NCBI GenBank assembly: GCA_000727475.1
Contig: KL647301.1
Location: 434,001 to 498,000, forward strand
From: Sarcocystis neurona
Lineage: Eukaryota > Apicomplexa > Conoidasida > Eucoccidiorida > Sarcocystidae
Length of the DNA stretch: 64,000 bases
Direction: 5' to 3'
Below are positions 10,846 through 22,500 of the stretch, one piece after another. Position numbers and translations under genes: made by a program. A model generated the notes under the pieces. The model saw only the letters and a program-made list of their open reading frames with translations. It was not told where the DNA came from and ran no database searches. Numbering within the stretch: position 1 is the first letter of the stretch; each line of letters opens with the position of its first letter.

Positions 10846-11719
10846 ATGGCGTTTGGCCGCCTGCGCTTCGATTTACAAGTCTGTGTCAACATTGAGCGGT
10901 ACCATTTCAGTCGAATGGCGGCCGGGCTGATGACCAAGATGATGGTGCTGCAGACGGATGAGCAGGAAGCCTTTTATAGAGTGCGTGCTTACGTACAAGC
11001 AGGAGGACGTTGCAAGGCTCTTACAGTGTGAGATTACCTATAAAAGAGAAGAAGAATAAGTGAAGAGACATATCTGTATGATATAACGGCTGTCAGCATA
11101 AACAATACAAGTGAAACACCGGATATGGCTGAGAGACAATTGTGCGACATCCGCAGCAGAGCCACGGGCACAAGCAATATGCATCGCTTCTACAGAATTT
11201 GACTACGCAGGGTAAAGCGGAAGAGCTGTTCGTGGAAAGAAAGTGTTGAATAGCCCAGATAGGTGGAGTTTCCCTTGTATAAAAAGACACCATTTCAACT
11301 GAAGGCGAAGACGTGCACCGTTCTTTCAGAGGTTGGCAGCGGATCTCTTTCGCGTAACGAGCCGCACAGTCGCTTCCTGCGTATTCTACCAAGTGCGTGC
11401 CGTGCGGCTCGGCTTTGTCTTGATACAGGAAGGGGCCAAAGCCGCTTCTAAAGAAGAAAGCTCGTCTATCCGCGGACTGCAGAACGTCTCTTCTGTACAA
11501 GACAGGCTCTACAGGAGCCGCTGGTGTACACGGGTAGACTCTGTGAGAGCCGAAAAAGTAGCGGGCCCTTCCCTCCCATTCGTTGGTGCGGGCCGAGGAC
11601 GCGCGTGCGACGTTATCGAGATGTCAGCACATCACAAACGGCACTCACAGGGCTTTGGGGTTTCTGCAAAACATCAGCTCTCCTATGAAATTAAAGGTGT
11701 GTCCGTATTTGCACGGTAA
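10846..11719 (+). CDS. Candidate two-exon frame, unknown
   Basis: An ATG frame at 10846-11031 (MAFGRLRFDLQVCVNIERYH...) has a possible donor GTGCGT after ...EQEAFYR. A second open stretch of 128 codons runs to a TAA at 11717-11719, with possible acceptors TTCTTTCAG or GGTTGGCAG near 11330. Composition is free of repeat bias. Nothing was recognised, and the join is speculative. Confidence 0.2.
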
Positions 11720-12900
11720 CACGGCCGGAGCTGCGTTAGTATGTGTGCAGCGTGTGTGACTGAGGTAAGATGGCGGCAGACGCTGGTACAGCATGGGAAG
11801 GGTTTTCGGAGCGTGGTGTCACAGCGTGGTCGTTAACATCGGAAAAGATACGTGGTTTACTACTCGATGGAAGCAATAGCGTTTATAAGACGCCTCAAAC
11901 AGCAGGCGGACTGTTTGAGCTTACCGCCCGCGATGAACGATGACGTGGCAGGTATGAAAGGGACCACATCCAACACCCCAAAGATGATCCGATTTCTGTA
12001 AAAACGTCGCAGAAGATCGAACTGGCACGCGACGAGCTGATGGCTCCTGTGCAGTGACAGCAAGCGTACCTCCCGAAAAGAGAAGATTTCTTTCCCCTAT
12101 CTTGAAAAGGAGAGATTTTCGGAAAGGACGGCACACGGTGCCGGGGTCGCTGAAAATGGACAACACAGCAGGAGACATTCTCCTTCTGTTCGAAGATGCA
12201 CCACACCTCTCATAAACAGAGAGAGCCTGTAGTGTCTCCACAGTGACATCAAAGGGAACAATAGAGTGGAAACGCGCAATACCGCTTTGTCGTGTTCCCC
12301 AGGTGTGACCAAAGTGAGCAACTCATTATTTTGCTGGTACCAAGGGCGGAACGAACGATGTTGGCTTACCTGTTACGTCGTGGCAGTATACACAGGTCAA
12401 AAAAAAGTGTGTCGCTTCAGTGGCAGGCCAAAGAACGATACGCAGGTTTCATCTTGTAACAACGGATACCAGACACGCAGCTGAAGCAACTATGTGTGGG
12501 CTGTGTGTGACATCGCACCGCTGCACCACGGAAACCCTGAGTGTTCTCTGCAATATCCTATGTACGGTCTCAAAAAACTACACACTCCGTATTTCTGCAG
12601 ATGATATATCGCACCGCATCTTCTTGCCAATCCTAGAAGCACCCACGCCCGCAGCTTCCGACTGCCTTCCAACCTGTACCAGGCAGAGGTCCTTTTCGTA
12701 CACAGGAAGTCCGGGTTACGTTGTATTTCGTATGTGCTCATATCTCTGCAGATGTGAATACCCCGGTGCACAAACAACTGCTGCAAGCCGACGTCGCACT
12801 CCGGAGCGTCACGATTTGGAGCTTTTCATGTTCAGAACCAATTCACAGAAGAGGAGGTGGTGCACCGTAACGCAGGCTATGACCTCAGTGTTCGCTTACT

Positions 12901-14360
12901 GTAGCTAGCGTGCAGCTTCACATTGCTGCTGCTGCTGCTCTCCTGTGCCGCGCCTCTTCGTGCTGAGAAAGGCTGCCGCCCTCTGTGTGGAGTCATGCTG
13001 CTCCCTATCCATGGGTCCGCTTGCTGGCGCTGCAGTTGGTGTCGGTTCTCATAAACATCTTGCAGACCTTCTCTATGTCGCATCAGACTGCAGCTCAGGC
13101 AGATCTTCTTCTACGGTCGTTCTGGTGGTGTACACATGAATACATGCAAACACGTACATACAAATATACATATATATACACATGTATGTGCTTATATGTA
13201 CATACACACATTGATAGATACTACAGTCCGTGGGCGCGCTGCACGGCTGCTGGTAACGGCAAGTACAAACGGAGTGTGTACAACCGACCACAATAGCGCT
13301 GTCCCCGCTGTTCCTGCTATCGCTGCTGCTCCTGCTGCTGCCTCTCGTGTCCTCTCCTCTGCAGGACCCTCAACTTGTAGCGGCCCTGTCTCTGTTGCTG
13401 CTGCTCTTGTTGTTTCTGTTGCGGCCGCTTCTGTTCCTGCGGCTTCTGTTGCTAATGCTGCTCTGCATGTGGGCTGAGCTCCTCTTCACTGCCTGGTGGT
13501 GCAGTGTCTGCTGCGGGTTGGCCTCCGGAGCATAGCTCCGTAACTTGCGCAGACGCGGCTGCTGCTAGTGTTTTTGCCGCTGCTGTTGGTGATGCGCGAG
13601 CATTTAGCGCGTCTGTGTAGCTTATCCACTACTATGCAGCCAGGGAAAAGTGAATTGCCTTGCCCCCTCTTTCCGCACCACCGTGCCGCCACCCGCCCAG
13701 CATGGGTGTCCTCCACGTGGTTATCGATAGCATTTCAACCAGGAGGGACGTCCATTACACGCTTGTGCTGGTGCTGCTCTCTCCCTCTACGTGCGGCAGC
13801 TCCTATGCGGGCTTTCGCCGCTGCTGCCGCTACCGCTGAAGCTTGATCCGGTATTCAGTAGGCAACAGCGAAGGCGTACGCGGATGAATAGGGCCAACAG
13901 TTGCAGGCATCATGCGGCAGCAGCAGCAGTGGCAGCAATGGCGGTGGCATCGGCTGTGCTAGAGGCGCAAGAGGAGCGCGTTACTGGCAGCAGGAGCAGC
14001 AGCACCGAAAACGAGTAGCTGCTGGAGGACAACCAAGACGAGCAGCAGTGGGTGCTGCAGCGGCAAGGGCGAGGACACTCGAGCAGCGAGCGGCAGCAGC
14101 AGGGCATCTTTAAGGAGAAAGTGTTGGTCGAGCTGAAAGCAAGATCAGCAGCAGGCGTAACGGCACAGCACCACGAAAACGGAGAATAGAACAACTGCAG
14201 CAACCACTGCAGAAGCTGCAGCCCTACAGGCACCGCGGAAGAGGAGGAGGAGGTGCAGTGCCAGTACCAGCAGTAGTAGGACCGACACGTACCCACAGCA
14301 GCAACAACAGAAGCAGCAGCAGCAAAAGTAGACGCAGCAGAGTCGCACAGTAGTCACTCC
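12901..14360. repeat. CTG tract (13300-13480) then CAG tract (13905-14340)
   Basis: The same switch from CTG-rich to CAG-rich triplets seen around confirmed short exons elsewhere in the window. The 420 bases between the tracts hold no frame that could be called on either strand. Confidence 0.45.
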
Positions 14361-15000
14361 TGAGTGTTGTTACAGGGTGAAGTCGTCGTTACAGCAGCAA
14401 AGCCACGCGTGTACGCTCGTGATATTTTGCGTTACCTTTCCTATTTTGATTCCTCTCGTCTTCTCTCTGCCCGCGCTTCATTCGTCTCTGTCCTCGTCCT
14501 GCTCTGCTTCCTTCTTCCGTGTCTATTCCGCTCTCCACCCGCTGTTGCCGTCCCTCGTAGTAATAAAGTGTCCTCCTGAAGTTAGTACCCGTATATACCT
14601 CTCTCCTCTCCCCACTGTGCAGCAGCAGCAGCAGCAGGCCGCGCGTGCGCGTGCGCGGCATGCTGCCGGGCCTCGCTTCCTCCTCCTCATCCGTAGCCGC
14701 AGTAGGCCGCCACCGGCAGCAGCAGCAGCCGGAGCAGCACAGAGCAGAAGGCGTACCAGAAGCAGAGAGGCGGCAGCACGGCGGGCGGCGGCATGCCTAG
14801 TTTTATATGAACTACTTGGTGTTCTCCCCGGCGGTTTTTGCCGAGTGTGCGTGCTGCTGCTAGCTTCGTCCCCAGCGGCTGCTGTTCAACAACTGCGCGG
14901 CAGCAATAGTGTCGTTCCTGCAGAGAAGAGCTGTGCGATGCGTGCCGTGTTGCCAACGTCCCAGAGAAAGTTCCTTTTTCTAGTGGCCGCCTATTTTTAA

Positions 15001-15424
15001 ATGAGCCCCCAAGCGTCCCTCCCCCCGCCTAATGCTCCCCGTGACGACCTCTTCATGTGTTAGGTGCTGTGTTTCTCACGGAGTCGGGTTTCTTCTCTCT
15101 AACGGCACCCCAGGGAACACCCCCGCGGTGGTGCATGTTCACCCCAGCGAAGGTGAACAGCTGCTTCGACAGCAGCAGAAACCGTCTCTGGTGCATGGTG
15201 GACTTTCTAGCGCAATTCGAACTCGCCCAGTGATATCCTCCGTCGAGCGTGCCGCTGGTGCGGCTGCTACTGCGGAAAGTGCTGTCGCTTCTCGGCAGCG
15301 CAGTGCTGCTGCTGCTGCTGCCGTACGGCTGCGGCTGCTCGCCGCTCTCCCGCCCCCCCGGCGTTTCTGTGTGTCCTCCTGCTGCTGCTTCTCGTGCTCC
15401 TCCTCCTCCTTTTCCGCCTCCTGA
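15001..15424 (+). CDS. Possible upstream exons of the CCCH/SR gene
   Basis: ATG at 15001 reads MSPQASLPPPNAPRDDLFM. A donor (GTTAGG at about 15059), a CTAAC branch-like box and acceptor ...GGCACCCCAG at about 15109 would join it in phase to an open stretch (NTPAVVHVHPSEGEQLLRQQ...). That stretch runs to a stop at 15424 unless spliced. The implied intron is only about 50 bases. This could be the true start of the downstream gene or an unrelated frame. Confidence 0.25.
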
Positions 15425-16023
15425 TCCCCCACGCCCTCGTCCACCAGCAGGGAAGTGTCGGCGCCACTACAGGCACGACCTCAGCACATACAGGCAGGAA
15501 CAGGCGTACGTACAGCAGACTGTGCGCCAGGCGCAGCCGCTGCGGAAGCAACAACACCGCCGGCACGTGTAGTGGCTGCGCGCGCAGCACCTGCTACTGC
15601 AGGAGCAGCAGCTGTAAGGGTGTCGCGTGTGCGAACACCGGCCCCCACAAGTGGAGCAGGGACAGCAGCAGCCTGCGGTGCCGCGCTAGCGTGGAGTCAA
15701 GGCGCAGCAGCCCAGGGGAAGACCAGAACAGCAGCCTGCTTACTCGACGAGCAGCAAACAAGGGCGTCACAGGACCAGGAGAGCCCTGCGGCAAGTGCCG
15801 AGACCCTCGCAGCAGCATCCGCGCAGTAGGACGCGGGTAGACAGACCTGTGTGCATGCCGGAGCAGCAGAAGCGTCATCAGCACGGGTAGCATCGCCTGT
15901 GTGCAACAGCAGCAGCCTGTGGAAGAGAGAGGCTCGGGAAGGAAGACGAGGAGCAGCCGCAGCAGGGGCAGGTTGGGGAGAAAGCGTGTGGGTAGCAGTA
16001 GCCGCAGCAGCAGCCAGTCCCGG

Positions 16024-16584
16024 ATGAGTGCCGCGTTGGTGGCCTGTGGGGTGGAGGCTGCGGCGTCGGGAGACGGCGCCGGGAGTCGCGTGAAGCTGCG
16101 GGAGCGCAGTGATGCAGCAGCAGAAGGAGAGAGCAGCAGCGAGACGTACGTAGCAGGCGAACAGCGGACGGTTGTCGTGAGTGTGATGGAGCCTACTGCT
16201 GCAGGAGTTGCAACTTCTACCGCAGCTGATGCAGGGGGTGCCCCCTCCTCCGCAGCCTCAGAGGCAGATGCTGCTGCTGCTGCTGTGCCAGCGCCTCCTC
16301 GCCCGTCTGCCCCTCTGCCTGAGACGTCGGGCCCTTCCGCGGAGGAAGACGCCACTGCCGCCGCCGAGCGACCGCTGCGGCCCCTGCAGGAAGAGCAGCA
16401 GCAGCCTGCAGCAGCACCAGCCGCAGGAGGAGCAGCAACAGCGGGGAAAGGAAGGAAGGGAGAAGGGGTCGACGATGCTGCTAAAGATTCTGCAGACGCT
16501 GCTGCTGCGTCGGCTCGCCGGAAGCAGCGACTTCTCGACATGTCTCTCGACGAAGTTATCCGCGAAGGTGCCAAACGTAAACCG
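16024..16584 (+). CDS. CCCH/SR gene exon 1 with UAP56-binding motif
   Basis: 187 codons, Ala/Glu/Pro-rich. The last 19 residues hold LLDMSLDEVI followed by a basic stretch. Donor GTACGC at 16585, phase 0. The frame is closed upstream by a stop at 15838-15840. Confidence 0.65.
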
Positions 16585-19500
16585 GTACGCTCCCATCGCT
16601 CTGCTGCTCCCATTACATCAGCTATCGAATTCTGCTGCTGCTTCGTAGCTTTTGCTGCTTCGTAGCTTCTGCTGCTTCTTAGCTTCTGCTGCTTCGTAGC
16701 TTTTGCTGCTTCTTAGCTTCTGCTGCTTCTCAGCATCTGCTGCTTGTCCGCGTGTGCTGCTGCCACTGGCCCCCCGTGCTTTCTGTCGCCTCGGTTGCTG
16801 TGTTGGCGCTAGCGCGTCTTCTCGCCTGCAGAGCCACTACTATTGGACCTGCTGCAGCCACATACGTGTTGGTGTTGCTTCTTCTCCGTCTCCCTGTCAG
16901 CCGTGAATGGATCCGCCCCCGCGCTGCTCGGTGTGCTGCCGCTTGCTCCTGCGTCCTGTTACTGTCGCTTCTGCCACGCAGGTGTCGTACGCACGCGTCC
17001 TGCTGATACAACGTTTTCCGCAGCTGCTGCCGGTACCGCAGACGCACCAGTTGCTGCTAGACTGCTGCTGCTGCTGCCGCCACCTCGTGTGCAGCCCTGC
17101 TGCTCCTGCTGCGCACGACTGGCTGCGGCGCCAGCTGCAGGCGAGTTGCTGCTGTGGGCTAGAAGGTCCGCACGGCGTGGGCAGATAAGCTAGTCGAGCA
17201 TGTCGCTTGTTTATTTTAAGATGTCTTCTGCTGCGGCCGCTGCAGCTACATTGCTGACGTCGCCTCTTTGTCTGCCAGAGCTTTGTCTGCTTCTTCCTGT
17301 GACGCAGTTGCCGCCGTTTCCCCGTCGCTGCTGCCGTGCTGCAGAAGGGGTCGCGAGCTGCTGCTGGGCGCACGTCGTTTGCTGCTGCTGCTGTGGAGCG
17401 ATGTTTCTTGACTTTCGTTGGCGTACGGATGCAGTGCCGTTGCGTGTGTGTGTGGGGTGGGTGGCTCTGCAGCGGCAGCCGGCAGTGCTCGTGCCGGCAG
17501 CAGGAGGAGGCGGGGCGGCAGGAGGAGCAGCAACTCCCGGCAGTCAGCGCGTGTTGCTGCTGCGGCCAGGTCCTTCTGCAGCGGCAGCACAGGGAGGGGG
17601 ACGAGCAGGAGGTGCGTCTTTGGTGGGGAGGAACGAGAAGAAGCAGCGACAGCAGCAGCGACAGCAGCGTGGAGGGAGCGGAGTTGGGGCAGCGACAGCA
17701 GTCCAACTGAGAGCAGTCACTGCAGTGCCACCTTCTTCTGCTCCGCTGTCCTTGCTGCTCCACGCGACTGCTGCAGCTGACGCGTCGAAGAAACAGAAGC
17801 ACCGGGGAAGGAATGCCGCTGCTGCATCTATCGAAGAAGAAGAAGAACCGGCAGCACGCGACTATGCGACTGGCGGCAGCCACACCGACGGGAGGGGGTT
17901 GGAGTCCGAACAGCAGCAGCAGGCAGTGCAGCGCAGAGGAGAGAGACGGGCTGCAGCAGCAGCAGCAGATGAGGGAGAACAACGTGGGGGAGTCGCTTAT
18001 GAGAGACAGAGACAGGACGAGGAGGGGCGTGTGTTAAGTGGAGAGGAAGAGAGGGCCAGGAGGGAAGAAGGTGCCGGCGCAACAGCAGTAGTGGCCCGTT
18101 TGCTGGGTGTGCGTCGCGCAGCGGGAGGGTCAGCAGACGCTTCTACTTTTGCTGCAGGAGAAGAAGAAGCAAGAGAAGGAAATGAAGAGAGAGCTGCAGG
18201 CTCTGCTGGCGGTGGTCGGAGTGCTGCTGCCGGTGGTCGGACTGCTGCTGCCGGTGGCCGCGGGGCTGCTGCAGGCTCTCCTCGAGTGAAACTTTTGCCG
18301 AAGACCGGAGGAGAGAGAAGAAGCGCTGCAAATAACGAAGCAGACGGAATGCTGCAGAGACGCGTGGTCCTTGTGGACGAAGGAGGCAGCAGCAGCAGAG
18401 GACCAGCAGCAGTCGTGATGCGTCATCACGTTCGGCGGGAGGGCAACGTGGGGGAGAGACGGGAGCGCGGTAGCAGGAGCAGCAGTCGCAGCAGCGGCGA
18501 TGTGCAGCAGTCGGCAGGGAGAAGGGCTCCTGCGGAAGGCCGAGCAGGACAAAGGCGAGGGCCGGTGGAAGCAGGAAGTTCGGACCGGCGGCAACAGCAA
18601 CAGCGGCGGATGGAGCAGCTGAGCAACGGCGGCTTCCGCAGAAGCGTCAGCAGCAGAGACGCGACAGGAGGAGGGCCGCGGGACGCGAGGCGTCGGAGCA
18701 TCAGCAGTGTGAGAGGTATGAGGTGGGGAAGACGCCACAGCAGCGAGGAGCGCATGCGTAGGTACAGCAGCAGAGAACACAAAGAGATGCTGCCTCGGTC
18801 GCTGTGGGAAGAGGAGGAATATATGAGAGAGAACGAGCGAATGCCACTGCCCTTCGGCCCGCCGTTGTATCCACCTGTTGCTGCCGGCGCACCACCTCTT
18901 GGATATCCTCCTGCACACCACCACCACCACCTGCTCTGCGGCAGACCCTTGCTGCCGCCTCCTCGAGGACTCCTGCTGCCAGGGGAGAGACACTTGCTGC
19001 CGGCTGAGAGACGGCTGCTGCATGAAGGCAGACAGCTGCTGCCGGAAGAGAGACGGATGCTGCTGCACGAAGAGGGACGGCTGTTGCTGCCTCCGGAAGA
19101 AAGACGCCTGCTGCTGCCGCCTGAGGAGAGACGGCTGCTGCTGCCCTGCGGAGAGAGACGCCTGCACCCCGACAGCAGAGAGCTGCTGCACGTCGACGAG
19201 AGACGTCTGCTGGTGCTTCCGCGTGGTGAAGCGAGACGGCTTCCGTCGCACGAGAGACAGGTCGTCGGTGACGGCGAGTTTGTAGGGCGACGCGCGTTCT
19301 TGCGAGGAGAAGAGTTGCTGCCGGCGCGCAGGGACTTCCAGTCGGAAGAAAAATTGCTTCCGCCGCACGGCAAGCGCAGCAGCAGGGAGGAGTTCCCCTC
19401 TACGAGTGACGACGGAGACGTGGTGCGCTTGCAGCGGCCGGACGGAGGACGAGGAAAAGCAGCGGCACAGGGAGACAGAAGAAGGAGAAGAAGCAGCAGC

Positions 19501-22500
19501 CGGTCGTTTGCGGAAGGCGAACCGGCAGCAGGAGGTCGTCTATTCTACGTCGCTGGCGGGAGAGGCCTGCGAGGCGAGCGGCATCTGACACAGCAGCAAC
19601 AGCAGCAGCAGTACTCTGCAGCGTTCGCGCCCAAAGATAGCGTCCCGGGGAGAGACAGGAGGAGGGGAGGGCGTGGTGGTGGCGCTTGTGGGGGGGCTGG
19701 GGCGGCAGGAAGGCGAAGAGCTGCAGCAGGAAGAGGAGGAGGAGCAGAATATGACGCAAGGGCCGAAGACGAGAGTTTGCGTCAGAAGGAGGCGGCGACG
19801 CATGTGCTGCTTGTGGGGGGGTCTCGCGAAGGCAACGGGGAAGCGGAAGGTAGGCAGCTGCAGCGGGAGAGACGGGGTTCTTCGTTTGAAAGAGACGGCG
19901 AGCAGCAGCAGCGTGTGGGGAAGCGGAGAGGCAGCCTGCAGAGGCTGCTGCAGCAGCGCGAGAGGAGAAGCAGCAGCGGCGGAGAAAGAGGCGTTGCCGG
20001 AGGTGGGGCGGGTGTCGCTGGGAGCCACCGGGTGCAGCAGGACGGGGGCCGGGTGCTGCTGCTGCCAAGCGCAGCAGGCGGCAGTCCGGTAGTCGTGCTG
20101 CCGCCGCCGACAACGGCAGCAGCAGCAGTAGTCGCAGACAAAGCGACGGCAGGACAGGGCGACGGGGAGCAGCGGAGACAAGCCGGCGGCAGCGAAAGAG
20201 GGTGGCCGAGGAGAAGCAGCCGGGGACGGTCGGCTGACGCGGCAGCAGCAGGCGGAGAGTGGGGTCGCAGCCCCAGCCGCAGCAGCAGGAGAGTAGAAGG
20301 GGAGGAGGAGGACGTCGACAAGAGGGAACGCATGCGCAGAGAAGGAGCGAGAGGAGAAAAAAGAAGCAGCAGCAGCAGGAGGATGACAGCCCCGTCGGTT
20401 TCTGGCCGAATTGTCAGCGTGGAGACAGCCAAGCAGGCGGACATGCTGGGTGCAGCAAGTGTGAGAAGTGGGGCCGCTGCTGCTTCTGACGCGTCTGTAC
20501 GCCGCAGATTGTATGTGGGGAGAGACGAGGACGGAGACGAACAAGTGCAGCCGAGGAGGAGGAGTAGGAGCGGCTGGCGCGCCGTTCCTGCTGCTGCCGG
20601 CGGCGGTCTCGCCGCACTTCAAAGAAGCAGCAGCAGGGGGGGAACGGAAGAGCGCGCTGCGTCACCAGTGGCTGCGGCGGCAACGGCGTGTGAGCAGCAG
20701 CGCCAGGAGGCAGCAGACGAAGCGCGTGCTTTAGGAGGAAAGCACCAGCGGAGAATCTTCGCGTCGGATCGCCTTGAGGAACAGGGAGACGCTGGGGAAG
20801 GCAGCGACGAGCAGGAGGTGCAACAGCAGCAACAACAGCAGCAGCACCGGGTGGTGAAAAAGCTGGAAAGCGAAGGGAAACCTCTGCATGCTGCCGCCGC
20901 AGCAGCCGCTGCTAATGCGGATGGTCTAGCGACCGGAAGCGATAGCTACGGCATTGCCGGCCCCGGAGCGCGTGCGGGTGACGGGACAGCCGTGCCACAG
21001 TCCAGCAGGAGCGGCAGCAGACGCCAGCAGCACGAGGAAGCAGCTGCGACTCAGCAGCAGCGAAGCAGCTGCCGGAGCAGCGGGAGTCCCGCATCAGGCG
21101 CAGCAGCAGGGGACCTGGGAGTCAGAAGTGGCAGCGGAAGCAGCAGGAGGGACGACAGCAGAGGCAGCAGCACCAGCAGCAGAAGAGCGACTGTCTGCAG
21201 AAGAAGAGACAGCAGCAGGGGAGGCAGCAGGAAGAGAAGCGACAGCCGTGGTGCAGCACCTGACGCCGGGCTTGCTGAGCGGCCGGCGGCGCCTAGAGGA
21301 AGAAGGGCAGACAGCACCGCGGAAAGCAGCAGCAGCAGCTACATGAGGAGTAGCAGCGGCACCATGGGGAGGGAAGTCGGACGGAGCCGCAGCAGCATCC
21401 GTCACAGAGGAAGAAGCAGCAGCAGAAGCAGCAGCCGCAGAAGCCGAGGCAGCTCCGCTGAGAATCGTCCCGCGGTCGCAGCAGGGCAGCGGGACAGTCG
21501 CAGCGACAGCGGCCAGCGCCACGCACGCGGAGGGGGGGCTAAGGGAGCAGCAGCAGGGACAGCGGCCGCTGCTCTTGCTGCAGCTTCAAACTCTGCCTCA
21601 CAGAGAGAAACAGGAGCAGCAGCGAAAGCGGTGCGTGGGGAGAGAGAGCGCAGGTACAGCCGCAGCGTCTCATCGGGAAGGGCCGGGCTGCAGCACCGCA
21701 GCAGAAGCACGTACCGCAGCACAAGCAGCAGCAGGAGAGGAAAGAGCGACCAGCGGTTAGCAGCCAGCAGGGAGAGGAGAAGAAGACAGGAGGAAGAAGC
21801 GGCACCGGCACTGGCACAGAGAGGTGGGAAAGCAAGAGGCAAAGCGTCTGGGAGCCTGCAGAGATCGGACAGTGCGACAAAGAGGCTGGCTGCTGCTGCG
21901 TCACCGGCGGAGAGCAGGGATTTTGCTGCTGGACACGGGCCGCTGATGCATGCGGCAAGTGCTGGTGATGGGACTGAGCGGCGCGGGCGAGGAGCGGAGT
22001 CAGTAGGGCAGGGGTCGATAAGAGGAAGGAGACGTAGCAGCAGCAGCAGGAGCAGCAGCAGAAACCGACTTGCGCCTTCCCTGAAGCGCGCGCCAAATGC
22101 AGCAGCAGGAGCGAGTCCGTTCGGAGGGCGGCAGCAGGTGCAGCACGGGCTGTTGCCGCAGCAGCGAGCGGGGCGGGAGGGAGAACAGCAACAGAGAATG
22201 AGAGCTACGCACGCTGCAGCAGCAGCAGTAGCGACCTCGAGAAGTCGAAGTCGCAGCAGTGATGACGGTGGATGGAGAAACTCTGTGAAGGAAGCTGGGC
22301 GGGGGGCGGTTGCCGCTGTTGGCGAATTTGGGGAGGGAGCAGCAGGAGGGCGCTCGGCAGCGGAGAGAAGGAGGAGCAGCAGGAGCAGCACTAGCAGGCA
22401 GCTGCCTACGCGGGGCGGAAGAGGAAGAGGAGGGGGTGCAGCTGCAGGAGGCGGCAGCACGCATGCAGGTGGCCGAGCGGGGGAGCAGTGGGAAGGACGC

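Larger units (their letters stand above)
5546..12900. other. Repeat-poor block, no identified gene
   Basis: About 7.3 kb almost free of CAG and, after about 5900, largely free of TATATG repeats. No open frame exceeds about 170 codons and none was recognised. It could be intergenic DNA, a gene built of very short exons, or a decayed element. The best short open stretches are listed separately. Confidence 0.5.

Noticed and set aside
15594..16613. 339-codon minus-strand ORF
   Set aside because: Antisense of the CCCH gene exon 1 and CAG-rich DNA. No domain, and the + frame has the LDMSLDEVI motif.
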